Positions 27,843 to 39,299 of a DNA stretch of 64,000 bases are shown here, piece after piece. A program made the position numbers and the translations under genes. The stretch's first letter is position 1, and each line of letters starts with the position of its first letter. The notes under the pieces are model-generated. The model did no database searches and was not told the DNA's origin. It saw only the letters and a list, made by a program, of their open reading frames with translations. The stretch lies in contig JAURZE010000028.1 of assembly GCA_030653545.1 (NCBI GenBank), positions 88,607 through 152,606 on the forward strand. Direction: 5' to 3'. The DNA comes from Nitrospira sp. (lineage in GTDB: Bacteria > Nitrospirota > Nitrospiria > Nitrospirales > Nitrospiraceae).

Positions 27843-28967
27843 ATGAAGGTACGCATCGGGCGCGATGAACTGTTGACGGGTCTCCAGCGTGTGCAAGGCG
27901 TGGTGGAGAAACGGAACACCATGCCGATTCTCTCCAACATTCTGCTGGAAGCCAAACAGGACGGGGTTGAGATTGTCGCGACAGACCTGGAAATCGGCAT
28001 GCGCGGACTCTATAAGGCCACGGTGCTGCAACCGGGCGGTGTGACCGTCTCGGCGCGCAAACTGTATGAAATCATCAAGGAGTTGAAGGCCGGCGAGATC
28101 GAGTTGACCTCGGGCGACAACAATTGGACGACGATTCAAGCGGGCAAGAGCCAGTTCAAGATCGTCGGGCTGCCCAGTTCCGAGTACCCTGCCCTGCCGG
28201 TGATCGATCGCGAGGGCTTGATTCCGCTCTCCGGCGCCGGGCTGTTGGAACTGATCCGGAAAACGTTGTTTGCCGCAGGGGACAATGATGCGCGCTATAT
28301 TCTGAACGGCCTGCTCGTGACCCTGGTCGTCACGGACAAGAAGACCTCGCTCCGGCTTGTGGGTACCGACGGCCATCGTCTGGCCGTGACGGAACAGGAA
28401 GTGGGCAAAGCCGGCAAGGGCGGGCCTCAGGAAATTAAAGCCATTGTTCCGAAGAAAGCGGCGCAGGAAATGCGACGGCTGTTGGAAGAGGGGGGCGAAG
28501 GCGAACCGCTGATCGGGTTTACCAAGAACCTCATGATCTTCCGGAAAAGCGGCCTGCTCATGACCTCGCGCTTGATGGAAGGGAACTATCCCAACTATCA
28601 GCAGGTCATCCCCAAAGAGGGCGGCAAGAAGATCAGTGTGAACCGCCTCGAATTGGAAAGCGCGTTGCGGCGTGTGTCGGTCCTGTCGAAAGACAAGGCG
28701 AACGCCGTGAAACTCTCTTTTGCGCCGGGCCATATGGTCCTGTTTTCGAGCAACCCGGACTACGGAGAAGCGACCGAGGAGTTGCCGGCGACCTATGACG
28801 GTGAGGCGCTGCAGACCGGATTCAACGCCCGGTATCTCCTGGACGTCTTCAGTGTGATGGACAGCGAAACCATCACGTTGCAGATGGACACGCCGCTCAG
28901 CCCGTGCTTGATTCAGGAAGCCGAGAATCCTGGGTTCAAGTGTGTCGTGATGCCGATTAAAATCTAA
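27843..28967 (+). CDS. dnaN: DNA polymerase III beta sliding clamp
   Basis: 374 residues, the normal clamp length, comprising three repeated clamp folds. Typical landmarks are the N-terminal MKVRIGRDELLTGLQRVQGVVEKRNTMPILSNILLEA, the middle FAAGDNDARYILNGLLV block with the GTDGHRLAV motif, and the C-terminal NARYLLDVFSVMDSETITLQMDTPLSPCLI ending in VVMPIKI. It forms a ring that tethers polymerase III to DNA. It lies 27 bases after dnaA. A copy of the dispersed repeat starts directly after the stop, where many genomes carry recF. Confidence 0.97.
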   Translation: MKVRIGRDELLTGLQRVQGVVEKRNTMPILSNILLEAKQDGVEIVATDLEIGMRGLYKATVLQPGGVTVSARKLYEIIKELKAGEIELTSGDNNWTTIQAGKSQFKIVGLPSSEYPALPVIDREGLIPLSGAGLLELIRKTLFAAGDNDARYILNGLLVTLVVTDKKTSLRLVGTDGHRLAVTEQEVGKAGKGGPQEIKAIVPKKAAQEMRRLLEEGGEGEPLIGFTKNLMIFRKSGLLMTSRLMEGNYPNYQQVIPKEGGKKISVNRLELESALRRVSVLSKDKANAVKLSFAPGHMVLFSSNPDYGEATEELPATYDGEALQTGFNARYLLDVFSVMDSETITLQMDTPLSPCLIQEAENPGFKCVVMPIKI

Positions 28968-28969
28968 TT

Positions 28970-31588
<2,619 letters not shown>

Positions 31589-31629
31589 TGATGTGACGCA
31601 CTCGCGTCATTTGTTACGAGGAGTTCTGA

Positions 31630-34098
31630 ATGCCCGCAGATGAACGGCTCGGTTATATAGCGATCGAAGATGAAATGAAGTCGTCGTACCTCGACTACGC
31701 CATGAGCGTGATCGTAGGGCGGGCGCTTCCGGATGTGCGCGACGGGCTCAAGCCGGTCCATCGCCGGATTCTCTTCGGCATGAACGAAATGGGCCTGGCC
31801 CACAATCGCGCTTATCGCAAGTCGGCCAAGATCGTCGGCGAGATCATGGGTAACTACCATCCCCATGGCGACTCGGCGATCTACGACACGCTGGTGCGCA
31901 TGGCGCAGGACTTCAACATGCGCTATCCGCTGGTCGACGGCCAGGGGAACTACGGGTCGATGGACGGCGATTCTGCCGCCGCTATGCGGTACACCGAAGC
32001 GCGCATGACGAAGCTAGCCGAGGAGCTACTCGCCGATATCGACAAGGAGACAGTCGATTTCGGTCCCAACTACGATGAGTCCTTGCAAGAACCGCTTGTG
32101 CTTCCGACGCGAGTCCCGAATCTGCTGATCAACGGGGCCGGCGGGATTGCGGTCGGCTACGCGACCAACATTCCCACGCATAATCTGGGCGAAGTCATCG
32201 ACGGGTTGTTGCTCTTGATCGAGAACCCCGATGTGACCATCGCTCAATTGATGAAGAAGATTCCCGGCCCCGACTTCCCCACCGCGGGATTCATTTATGG
32301 GATGAGCGGGATCAAGGATGCATACGAGACCGGCCGCGGGCTGTTGAAGGTACGCGCCAAGGTCAACGTGGAGTCGGATGAGCGTACCGACCGTGAACGG
32401 CTGATCGTTACGGAGGTGCCTTACCAGGTCAACAAGGCCAAGCTCATCGAGAAGATTGCCGAGCTCGTGCAGGATGAACGGATCAAGGGCATTGCCGACC
32501 TGCGGGATGAATCGTCGGACCGCGAAGGAGTGCGTGTTGTCATTGAACTCAAGCGTGGCGAAATCCCGCTGATCGTCTTGAACAATCTCTTCAAGCACAC
32601 GCAGCTGGAAACGACCTTCGGCGTGATCATGCTCGCGCTGGTCAATAACCGTCCGGAGGTGCTGAACCTCAAACAGATTCTGTCCCATTTCCTGGATCAC
32701 CGGCGCGAAGTGATTGTGCGCCGGACCGCGTACGAACTCCGAAAGGCCGAGGAGCGCGCCCATATTCTCGAAGGGCTGAAGATTGCCCTCGACAATCTGG
32801 ATGCGGTGATCGCTCTCATTCGCCGCGCGCAGTCGCCCGACGAAGCCCGCGCGGGATTGATGAGCCAGTTCGGGTTGAGCGAGATCCAGGCTTCCGCCAT
32901 TCTGGAAATGCGGCTGCAGCGCCTCACGCAGCTGGAGCGCCAGAAGTTGATCGAGGAATACAAAGACGTGCTGAAGCAGATCGAGTATCTGAAGTCCATT
33001 CTGGCGAGCCCGGCCCTGGTGCGGAAGATCATTCAGGACGAGCTTGCGGAAGTCCGCGAGGCCTATAAAGATGAGCGGCGGACCCAGATTGTCAAAGAAG
33101 AAGCGGAGATCAGCCTCGAAGATCTGATCGCCGAAGAAGAAGTCGTCGTCACGATCTCCCATACCGGCTACATCAAGCGGAATGCCGTCTCGCTCTACCG
33201 CGCGCAACGCCGGGGCGGAAAAGGCAAGATCGGGATGGGGATCAAAGACGAAGACTTCGTCGAGACGCTGTTCACGGCGTCGACGCACGACTCTCTGCTC
33301 TTCTTTACCGATGCCGGGAAAGTGTTCTGGCTCAAGGTGCACGAGATTCCCGAAGCCAGCCGCGGCGCCAAGGGCAAGGCCCTGGTGAATTTGCTGGCGC
33401 TGTCGAAAGATGAAAAGGTGACAGCCACGATGCCCGTGAAGGAGTATCGAGACGATCGCTTCGTAGTCATGGCGACGAAGCAGGGCGTGATCAAGAAGAC
33501 GGAATTGTCGGCCTACAGCAATCCGCGCCAGGGAGGCATCATTGCCCTATCGCTGGATCAGGGCGATAAGCTCATTGCGGTGCATGTGACGGACGGGTCG
33601 CGCGAAATGCTGCTGGGTACGAAGCAAGGCATCACGATCCGCTTTAAAGAAGAAGATGTCCGGTCGATGGGCCGGACCGCCCACGGCGTCAAGGGTATTA
33701 CGCTGGAACCAGGCGACGAAGTGATCGGTATGGAAACGATTACACCCGATTCGACGACCGCGATTTTGACCGTCACGGAAGGCGGGTATGGGAAGCGCAC
33801 GCCGGTGAATGATTACCGAGTCCAAGGTCGCGGCGGAAAAGGCATCATCAGCGTCAAGACCACGGAGCGGAACGGCTTGGCGGTCGGCTTCCTCCAAGTG
33901 CGCGAAGGCGACGAAATCATGTTGATGGCGGCGAAGGGCAAGTTGCTGCGCTGTAAAGTCGACGACATTCGAGAAGTCGGCCGGAATACCCAAGGTGTAC
34001 GGGTGCTGGACCTCGACGGCGATGATGATCGCGTCGTGGGGGTGGCCCGGTTGGCAGAAGTGGTAGAGGCGATCCCCGAGGATCAACCGGAGGCCTAG
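31630..34098 (+). CDS. gyrA: DNA gyrase subunit A
   Basis: 822 residues. The breakage-reunion domain begins SSYLDYAMSVIVGRALPDVRDGLKPVHRR; the quinolone-resistance region HPHGDSAIYDTLVRMAQ retains Ser and Asp at the positions corresponding to E. coli 83 and 87, and the active Tyr is in AMRYTEAR. The C-terminal beta-pinwheel carries the GyrA box QRRGGKG, which separates gyrase from topoisomerase IV. It is encoded 41 bases after gyrB. Expected product is a normal supercoiling gyrase. Confidence 0.97.
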   Translation: MPADERLGYIAIEDEMKSSYLDYAMSVIVGRALPDVRDGLKPVHRRILFGMNEMGLAHNRAYRKSAKIVGEIMGNYHPHGDSAIYDTLVRMAQDFNMRYPLVDGQGNYGSMDGDSAAAMRYTEARMTKLAEELLADIDKETVDFGPNYDESLQEPLVLPTRVPNLLINGAGGIAVGYATNIPTHNLGEVIDGLLLLIENPDVTIAQLMKKIPGPDFPTAGFIYGMSGIKDAYETGRGLLKVRAKVNVESDERTDRERLIVTEVPYQVNKAKLIEKIAELVQDERIKGIADLRDESSDREGVRVVIELKRGEIPLIVLNNLFKHTQLETTFGVIMLALVNNRPEVLNLKQILSHFLDHRREVIVRRTAYELRKAEERAHILEGLKIALDNLDAVIALIRRAQSPDEARAGLMSQFGLSEIQASAILEMRLQRLTQLERQKLIEEYKDVLKQIEYLKSILASPALVRKIIQDELAEVREAYKDERRTQIVKEEAEISLEDLIAEEEVVVTISHTGYIKRNAVSLYRAQRRGGKGKIGMGIKDEDFVETLFTASTHDSLLFFTDAGKVFWLKVHEIPEASRGAKGKALVNLLALSKDEKVTATMPVKEYRDDRFVVMATKQGVIKKTELSAYSNPRQGGIIALSLDQGDKLIAVHVTDGSREMLLGTKQGITIRFKEEDVRSMGRTAHGVKGITLEPGDEVIGMETITPDSTTAILTVTEGGYGKRTPVNDYRVQGRGGKGIISVKTTERNGLAVGFLQVREGDEIMLMAAKGKLLRCKVDDIREVGRNTQGVRVLDLDGDDDRVVGVARLAEVVEAIPEDQPEA

Positions 34099-34130
34099 CC
34101 CAGCGGCCTGTCTCGCCGCACAAGTCTTTC

Positions 34131-34745
34131 ATGCACGAGCAGGCACCTTTCTCAACGCTCCCTGCCGGTCCCAAGGCCAAAAAGCCGTTGGATACGGTCG
34201 TGAAACTGGCGCTCGCGGTCTTCGTCGGGTCGTTCGCGCTCATTTGGGGCGGCATGTATCTCAGTCGCCCGGACCGGTCGATTCCTCCCTATAGCGTCGG
34301 ATCGCAAAACGGCCATCTTGTCGCGACGCATGTGCCTCCGGGAACCACCGACCAGCAGATCGAGACCTTGTTGAACCGGTTTCGAAAGGTGGGGCACCAG
34401 ACCCACGATTTCGGCCCTATGAAGATCCGGCCCACGACGCCGGACGATGCCGGCAGCCGGTATCGGCGCATGCTCGTGTATGTGTTCGATGATGACGGGT
34501 GGACCGATCCCGAGATGCTCGCGAAATATGTGGCCGGCGACGCCACGATCGCCAAAGAGTTCGAGAAGTCCGTTCGCGGATATTATCGACTGCACGATGA
34601 GGAGGAGGAGGGTGGCGTCGGCCCTCTGCCCAAGGCGGGCGAACTCTCGGCGGCCACGCGCGTGCTGTTCAAGGGACGCGTGACGGATCCCCTTCCGGTG
34701 GAAGCGGAATCGCCAGAGAAGGATAATTCGATATCACCTCTCTAA
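34131..34745 (+). CDS. Membrane-anchored hypothetical protein, 204 aa
   Basis: Residues 1-23 are cytoplasmic in character, followed by one transmembrane helix (about 24-44, KLALAVFVGSFALIWGGMYL). The remaining 160 residues include THVPPGTTDQQIETLLNRFRKVG, suggesting a small alpha/beta fold, a MLVYVFDDDGWTDPEMLAKYV block and an acidic EEEE stretch. No family recognised. It starts 32 bases after gyrA. The last 77 bases overlap the convergent DciA-like gene on the other strand. Confidence 0.65.
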   Translation: MHEQAPFSTLPAGPKAKKPLDTVVKLALAVFVGSFALIWGGMYLSRPDRSIPPYSVGSQNGHLVATHVPPGTTDQQIETLLNRFRKVGHQTHDFGPMKIRPTTPDDAGSRYRRMLVYVFDDDGWTDPEMLAKYVAGDATIAKEFEKSVRGYYRLHDEEEEGGVGPLPKAGELSAATRVLFKGRVTDPLPVEAESPEKDNSISPL

Positions 34746-35175
34746 AGCGCTGGCGGATACCGGGGTCCTGAATGGCAGAGGCATGGGCTGCGAACTCGGC
34801 CAGCTCTTGGTCGGACGCACCGGTGTTTTGAGGGGTCGGAGCCGCCGGAGCGGGCTCCGGTTGCTGCGAAGGAATCTCGCCTACGCGCAGCACAATGTCC
34901 GTCAGAAGTTCCGATCCGGCCTCGGTATTTAGTTTGGCTAAGAGGGCGGGCTTAAGGAACGTCAGTTGCTGGAGCCACACGGAATTTTCGACGAGCAGAT
35001 AGAGTTTGTGGAAGCGGATCTGGACGGGCCAGGTATGCGAGCCGATCGGTTCTCCGACGAGGGCCGGCCACTGTTGCTGGATGCGTACCTCGATGAGCCG
35101 CGTTTCCAAGCCGAGTTGTTTGGCCACGCTGGAGAGGATCGTACCGAACGAGACGAGAGGACCGGAGCTAACCAT
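34669..35175 (-). CDS. dciA: DUF721/DciA-like protein
   Basis: 168 residues. The N-terminal 95 residues match DUF721: an amphipathic start, IEVRIQQQWPALVGEPIGSHTWPVQIRFHKLYLLVENSVWLQQLTFLKPALLAKLN. In many bacteria without DnaC this family (DciA) helps load the replicative helicase DnaB, and its genes often lie near the origin, as here. The C-terminal 70 residues are Pro/Ala-rich and probably disordered. The gene reads toward and overlaps the preceding hypothetical gene. Confidence 0.75.
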   Translation of the reverse strand: MVSSGPLVSFGTILSSVAKQLGLETRLIEVRIQQQWPALVGEPIGSHTWPVQIRFHKLYLLVENSVWLQQLTFLKPALLAKLNTEAGSELLTDIVLRVGEIPSQQPEPAPAAPTPQNTGASDQELAEFAAHASAIQDPGIRQRFREVISNYPSLAIPLPPEGDPSRVP

Positions 35176-35233
35176 AGGCCATCTTAGGCTTGGAGCGCGA
35201 AGAGGGTCAAGGCATCGAACGAGTCAGAGCGAT

Positions 35234-35707
35234 ATGTCGAAAGAAAAAGAGGATCAATACAAAGCCGTCGTCACGAACCGGAAAGCGTATCACGACTATT
35301 TCATCGAAGAGAAGTTCGAAGTCGGGATTGTGCTGTTAGGCACCGAGGTCAAGTCTCTTCGGGACGGACGCGTGAATCTGCTGGACAGCTATGCGTCGGT
35401 GCGCGACGGAGAGGTCTTTCTGCACCATTGCCATATCAGCCCCTATAGTCATGGCAATATGATGAATCACGATCCGATGCGGGTGCGGAAGCTGCTCCTG
35501 CACAAGAAAGAGATCAACAAGCTGCTCGGCAAGACGCAACAGAAAGGGCTGACGCTCATCCCTCTCCGCCTGTACTTCAACGACCGAGGTCGCGCGAAGC
35601 TGGAACTTGGATTGGCAAAAGGGAAGAAGCTCTACGATCGACGAGAAACCATCAAGACGCGCGAAGCCGGACGCGAGGTCGAACGGGCCATCAAAGACCG
35701 GAAGTAG
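35234..35707 (+). CDS. smpB: SsrA-binding protein SmpB
   Basis: 157 residues from the ATG at 35234; a longer in-frame extension overlaps the divergent DciA-like gene and is rejected. The family signature is intact: VVTNRKAYHDYFIEEKFEVGIVLLGTEVKSLRDGRVNLLDSY, then HHCHISPYSHG, and a basic C-terminal tail beginning KGKKLYDRRETIK that inserts in the ribosomal A site. SmpB works with tmRNA, found in this window at 54.4 kb, to rescue stalled ribosomes. Confidence 0.95.
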   Translation: MSKEKEDQYKAVVTNRKAYHDYFIEEKFEVGIVLLGTEVKSLRDGRVNLLDSYASVRDGEVFLHHCHISPYSHGNMMNHDPMRVRKLLLHKKEINKLLGKTQQKGLTLIPLRLYFNDRGRAKLELGLAKGKKLYDRRETIKTREAGREVERAIKDRK

Positions 35708-35890
35708 GTTTTCGCCCCGATTCCCCACGGCTCACGGCGCATGCAGAGCCATTTCCATCGATCATAAGCATTGGATTCAGTGTGAGTAATTGGCCTTAAC
35801 GGCACGGGTATTTTTGCGACTTGACTTTAGTCCTAGTTAGAACTATCTTCCTGGGGTGACCGTTCAGCTAACTCACTTTGGGGGTGCCAT

Positions 35891-36334
35891 ATGAAGGCGT
35901 TCTTTCGAACAGATGATGGGTGGTCCGGTATGATCCTGCGGCTCACGTTGGGTCTGGTGATGTTCCCGCACGGAGCGCAGAAACTGCTTGGCTGGTATGG
36001 TGGATTCGGTTTCGACGGCACGATGGGGTTCTTTACCCAGAAGCTGGGTTTGCCCTGGATCATTGCTCTCCTGGTCATCATTGGAGAGTTTTTCGGAAGC
36101 CTCGGTCTGGTAAGTGGATTCCTGACGAGGTTCAGTGCGGGTTCTCTCATCGTCATCATGCTCGGGGCCGTCACGATGGCCCATCTGCCCCACGGGTTTT
36201 TTATGAACTGGTTCGGGCAGCAACAGGGTGAAGGCTACGAGTATCATCTCTTAGTGATCGGCATTGCAGCGGCGCTGCTGGTAACCGGGGGCGGGAAATG
36301 GTCGGTGGACGGGAAGCTGGCGGAACGGTTCTGA
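35891..36334 (+). CDS. DoxX family membrane protein
   Basis: 147 residues with about four hydrophobic helices. The family pattern is visible in ILRLTLGLVMFPHGAQKLLGWYGGFGF, PWIIALLVIIGEFFGSLGLVSG and a LLVIGIAAALLVTGGGKWSVDGKL end. DoxX proteins are inner-membrane proteins linked to redox or thiosulfate metabolism, but individual roles are mostly unknown. It starts a same-strand run of redox genes: the NmrA-type gene follows after 25 bases. Confidence 0.85.
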   Translation: MKAFFRTDDGWSGMILRLTLGLVMFPHGAQKLLGWYGGFGFDGTMGFFTQKLGLPWIIALLVIIGEFFGSLGLVSGFLTRFSAGSLIVIMLGAVTMAHLPHGFFMNWFGQQQGEGYEYHLLVIGIAAALLVTGGGKWSVDGKLAERF

Positions 36335-36359
36335 CGCACACACGAAAGGAGTAACGGCG

Positions 36360-37217
36360 ATGTTTGTCGTACTTGGTGCTACCGGACACACAGGATCGGC
36401 GGTTGTGGAAACGTTACTGGCGCGCAAGCAGCCGGTGCGGGTCGTTGTGCGCTCAGTGGATAAAGGTGCCGCATGGAAAGCGAAGGGGGCGGACGTTGCG
36501 GTTGCGTCGCTGGAAGATATCTCCGCGATGACCAAAGCCTTGGCGGGCGCGAACGACGTCTACCTGCTGGTTCCACCGAACTACGGGGCAACGGCCTGGC
36601 TCTCCGAACAACGGCAACGGATGGATCAGGCCGCGGAAGCTGTGAAGACCAGCGGAGTCCCGCACGTCGTCTTTCTATCATCTGTCGGCGGCCACATTGC
36701 GGGGGGCACCGGGCCGATCCGGGCCGCTCGTTACGGAGAACAGGCACTGGGAGCCGTCGCGAAGAATCTGACCATCCTGCGCCCCTGTTATTTTATGGAG
36801 AACTGGGCGCCGGGAATCGGCATGGCGAAGGGCCAGGGTCTGCTGCCGACCTTCATCGCACCGACAGCCAGGGTGCCGATGATTTCGACCAGGGATATCG
36901 GCCGCACGGGAGCGGAACAGTTGATTGCGGGCGGCCGGGGTAAACAGGTTATAGAGCTGGCAGGACCGGAAGAGTACAGTCCCAATGATGTGGCAGCCGC
37001 ACTCGGACAGATTTTGGGGAAGTCGGTGTCGGCGCAACATGCGCCGCTCAACGCGGTGGTGCCGATGTTCACGTCGTTCGGGTTCTCCATGGAAGCGGCT
37101 ACCTTATTCGAAGAGATGTACGCAGCCTTTGCGAAGGGCGCGATCGGGTATGAACATCCCGAGCGACTCGTGCGGGGCACCGTCACGCTTGCCGAGGCTT
37201 TGCGAAGCCTGGCGTAA
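36360..37217 (+). CDS. NmrA family NAD(P)-binding protein
   Basis: 285 residues. It begins MFVVLGATGHTGSAVVETLL, the GxxGxxG Rossmann motif of atypical SDRs, followed by VRVVVRSVDKG. The conserved FLSSVGGHIAGGTG and LRPCYFMENWAP segments are typical of NmrA/YtfG-like quinone- or NADP-sensing proteins. It has AAAGGAG 8-9 bases before the ATG. The adjacent pirin gene follows 14 bases later. A substrate or sensing role cannot be decided from sequence. Confidence 0.85.
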   Translation: MFVVLGATGHTGSAVVETLLARKQPVRVVVRSVDKGAAWKAKGADVAVASLEDISAMTKALAGANDVYLLVPPNYGATAWLSEQRQRMDQAAEAVKTSGVPHVVFLSSVGGHIAGGTGPIRAARYGEQALGAVAKNLTILRPCYFMENWAPGIGMAKGQGLLPTFIAPTARVPMISTRDIGRTGAEQLIAGGRGKQVIELAGPEEYSPNDVAAALGQILGKSVSAQHAPLNAVVPMFTSFGFSMEAATLFEEMYAAFAKGAIGYEHPERLVRGTVTLAEALRSLA

Positions 37218-37231
37218 GAAAGGAGGCCATC

Positions 37232-38113
37232 ATGGCCACAGACACGACAAAGACAAAGACTGTGCTCGGTGTCTATCAGCCCGGATCTGCACACATGGTC
37301 GGCGATGGATTTCCTGTGCGGAATCTCTTCCCGAGTAACGATCTCGATCGGGCGGTCGATCCGTTTCTCATGCTCGACTACGCGGGGCCGCAGTACTTCC
37401 CCCCCACAGACCATCCGCGCGGCGTGGGAGAACATCCGCATCGGGGATTTGAAACCGTGACGATCGTCTATGAAGGCGTGCTGGCGCATCGTGACTCGAC
37501 CGGCAGCGGCGGCGTCATTGGTCCTGGCGATGTCCAATGGATGACGGCGGCATCCGGAATCGTCCATGAGGAGTTTCACGAGAAGGCCTTTGCGAAGAAG
37601 GGCGGCACGCTCCATGCCATTCAGTTATGGGTGAATCTGCCGCGTGCGTCGAAAATGTCGGCACCGGGCTACCAGACGATTCTGAACGCGGATATTCCGG
37701 TCGTCGATCTGGATGGTCGCGGGACGTTGCGCGTGATCGCCGGATCCAATGGGGGACAGAAGGGCCCGGCGCGCACGTTCACGGCGATTCAATTGTATGA
37801 CGTGCAGGTGAACGCGGGCGGTCGTGCCTCGTTGACGGTGCCTGATGGGGACAACAGCTCGATCTTCGTGTTGCAGGGCCGTGTTTCGGTGAACGGGTCA
37901 CGCGAGGCCGGCGAAGCCGAACTCATCGTCTGTGAGCGGAACGGTTCGCAGATCACGGTCGACGCGAGCGCGGAAAGTCGGCTGCTGGTGATGAGCGGTA
38001 CCCCGATCGATGAACCGATTGCTCGCTATGGTCCTTTTGTCATGAATACCCGTGAAGAGTTGGTGCAGGCGGCGAGGGATTATCAGGCCGGCAAGATGGG
38101 ACATTTATCGTGA
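37232..38113 (+). CDS. Pirin family protein
   Basis: 293 residues with two cupin domains. The metal site of pirin is visible in the N-terminal cupin as HPRGVGEHPHRGFETVTIVYEG, followed by GDVQWMTAASGIVHEE; the second cupin lies at about residues 180-280. Some bacterial pirins have quercetinase activity and others bind partner enzymes. A strong AAAGGAGG precedes the ATG. The stop overlaps the GTG start of the DsbA-like gene by four bases. Confidence 0.9.
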   Translation: MATDTTKTKTVLGVYQPGSAHMVGDGFPVRNLFPSNDLDRAVDPFLMLDYAGPQYFPPTDHPRGVGEHPHRGFETVTIVYEGVLAHRDSTGSGGVIGPGDVQWMTAASGIVHEEFHEKAFAKKGGTLHAIQLWVNLPRASKMSAPGYQTILNADIPVVDLDGRGTLRVIAGSNGGQKGPARTFTAIQLYDVQVNAGGRASLTVPDGDNSSIFVLQGRVSVNGSREAGEAELIVCERNGSQITVDASAESRLLVMSGTPIDEPIARYGPFVMNTREELVQAARDYQAGKMGHLS

Positions 38114-38772
38114 CGGAGAAGGGGCTTCACATTGAGGTGTATTCGGACGTCGTCTGTCCCTGGTGTTATGTCGGGAAGCGGCGACTGGAACGAGCGCTGA
38201 CGGAGTTCGGCGGAGCCGCACGAATAGCCTGGCGACCGTTCCAGCTGAATCCGACGATGCCGAAGGACGGGATGGATCGAACGGCCTATCTCGAAGCCAA
38301 GTTCGGGAGCCTGGATTCATTCCGGCAACTGGAGGAGCATGTGCTGGCCGCCGGAGCATCGGAGCGGATTGCTTTCGCATTTGAGAAGATCGCGCGGGCC
38401 CCGAACACCTTCCTGGCGCATCGACTGATTTGGTTAGCCGAACGGGAAGGATGCCAGGACGCGGTTGTCGATTCGCTGTTCCGTGGTTACTTCGAGGAGG
38501 GAGCGGAGATCGGATCGAGCGCGACGCTGATCCGACTGGCTGAGCGTGCCGGGTTGAGCAAGGAGGTCGCGGAACGTGTACTCCAGAGTGAGGAGGGCAC
38601 GGCGGAGGTGAAGGCTGAAGAAGCCGCCGGTCATGCGCTCGGGATTCGCGGAGTTCCCTACTTCTTCGTGAACGGGACGTATGCGATTTCGGGTGCCCAA
38701 CCGGTGGAGACATTTGTATCGGCGCTCAAGCGAGTGGCGGTGGACCATACTGAACGAAAGGCAGGTGTGTAA
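38110..38772 (+). CDS. DsbA family oxidoreductase (FrnE-like)
   Basis: 220 residues beginning with a GTG that overlaps the pirin stop (GTGA). The thioredoxin-fold active site is Cys16-Pro-Trp-Cys19 in YSDVVCPWCYVGKRRLERAL. An alpha-helical insertion follows and the cis-Pro region GIRGVPYFFVNGTYAISGAQP closes the fold. No signal peptide, so this is the cytoplasmic FrnE/2-hydroxychromene isomerase-like branch rather than periplasmic DsbA. The stop shares one base with the next start. Confidence 0.9.
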   Translation: MTEKGLHIEVYSDVVCPWCYVGKRRLERALTEFGGAARIAWRPFQLNPTMPKDGMDRTAYLEAKFGSLDSFRQLEEHVLAAGASERIAFAFEKIARAPNTFLAHRLIWLAEREGCQDAVVDSLFRGYFEEGAEIGSSATLIRLAERAGLSKEVAERVLQSEEGTAEVKAEEAAGHALGIRGVPYFFVNGTYAISGAQPVETFVSALKRVAVDHTERKAGV

Positions 38773-39206
38773 TGGCCGTGCAAGTCTACGGATGCAACCA
38801 CATCGTGATCGAAGTCACCGATGCCAGGAAGGCCGTGAAGTTCTATTCGGATGTCTTTGGCTTGAAGATGTTGCGTGGGGGTGAAGGCGCGGCCTGGTGC
38901 AAGCTGGGCGAGCATCAGTTCATGGCGATCTTCGAAGTGGACACGTTGCAGCCGGATCGCATGAAGCATTTCGGCCTCATGGTTCGGGACGAGCAACAGA
39001 TCAAGGACGTGCGGAAGAAGCTCATCAACAAGTACAAGCTGAAGCCAGCGTCCGGCTTGCGGTGCGATTTCCGCGACCCCTGGGGCAATCGTTTTCAAGT
39101 CGGCGATCTGAGTGATGAGTCGTTGGTCTGGCTCCTCCCCTATCAGGAAGTGCAGAAGGCCGGGATTACATTCACGGGGAAGCCGTACAAGGAGAAACGG
39201 TCGTGA
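38772..39206 (+). CDS. VOC superfamily (glyoxalase/dioxygenase-like) protein
   Basis: 144 residues. The paired beta-alpha-beta-beta-beta units of the vicinal oxygen chelate fold are seen: NHIVIEVTDARKAVKFYSDVFGLKML with the metal-type His, then KHFGLMVRDEQQIKDVRKKL, and CDFRDPWGNRFQVGDLS. Substrate unknown; possible roles include fosfomycin or glyoxal type detoxification. It is translationally coupled to the DsbA-like gene (TAATG). Confidence 0.8.
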   Translation: MAVQVYGCNHIVIEVTDARKAVKFYSDVFGLKMLRGGEGAAWCKLGEHQFMAIFEVDTLQPDRMKHFGLMVRDEQQIKDVRKKLINKYKLKPASGLRCDFRDPWGNRFQVGDLSDESLVWLLPYQEVQKAGITFTGKPYKEKRS

Positions 39207-39299
39207 GCACGAGAGTCGACAAGCGACGCTGACTGACCTATTTGCCCATATCTGTGAGGGCAAGGTCGTCAGCGAGACTTCACACTAGAGGAGCCTGTT

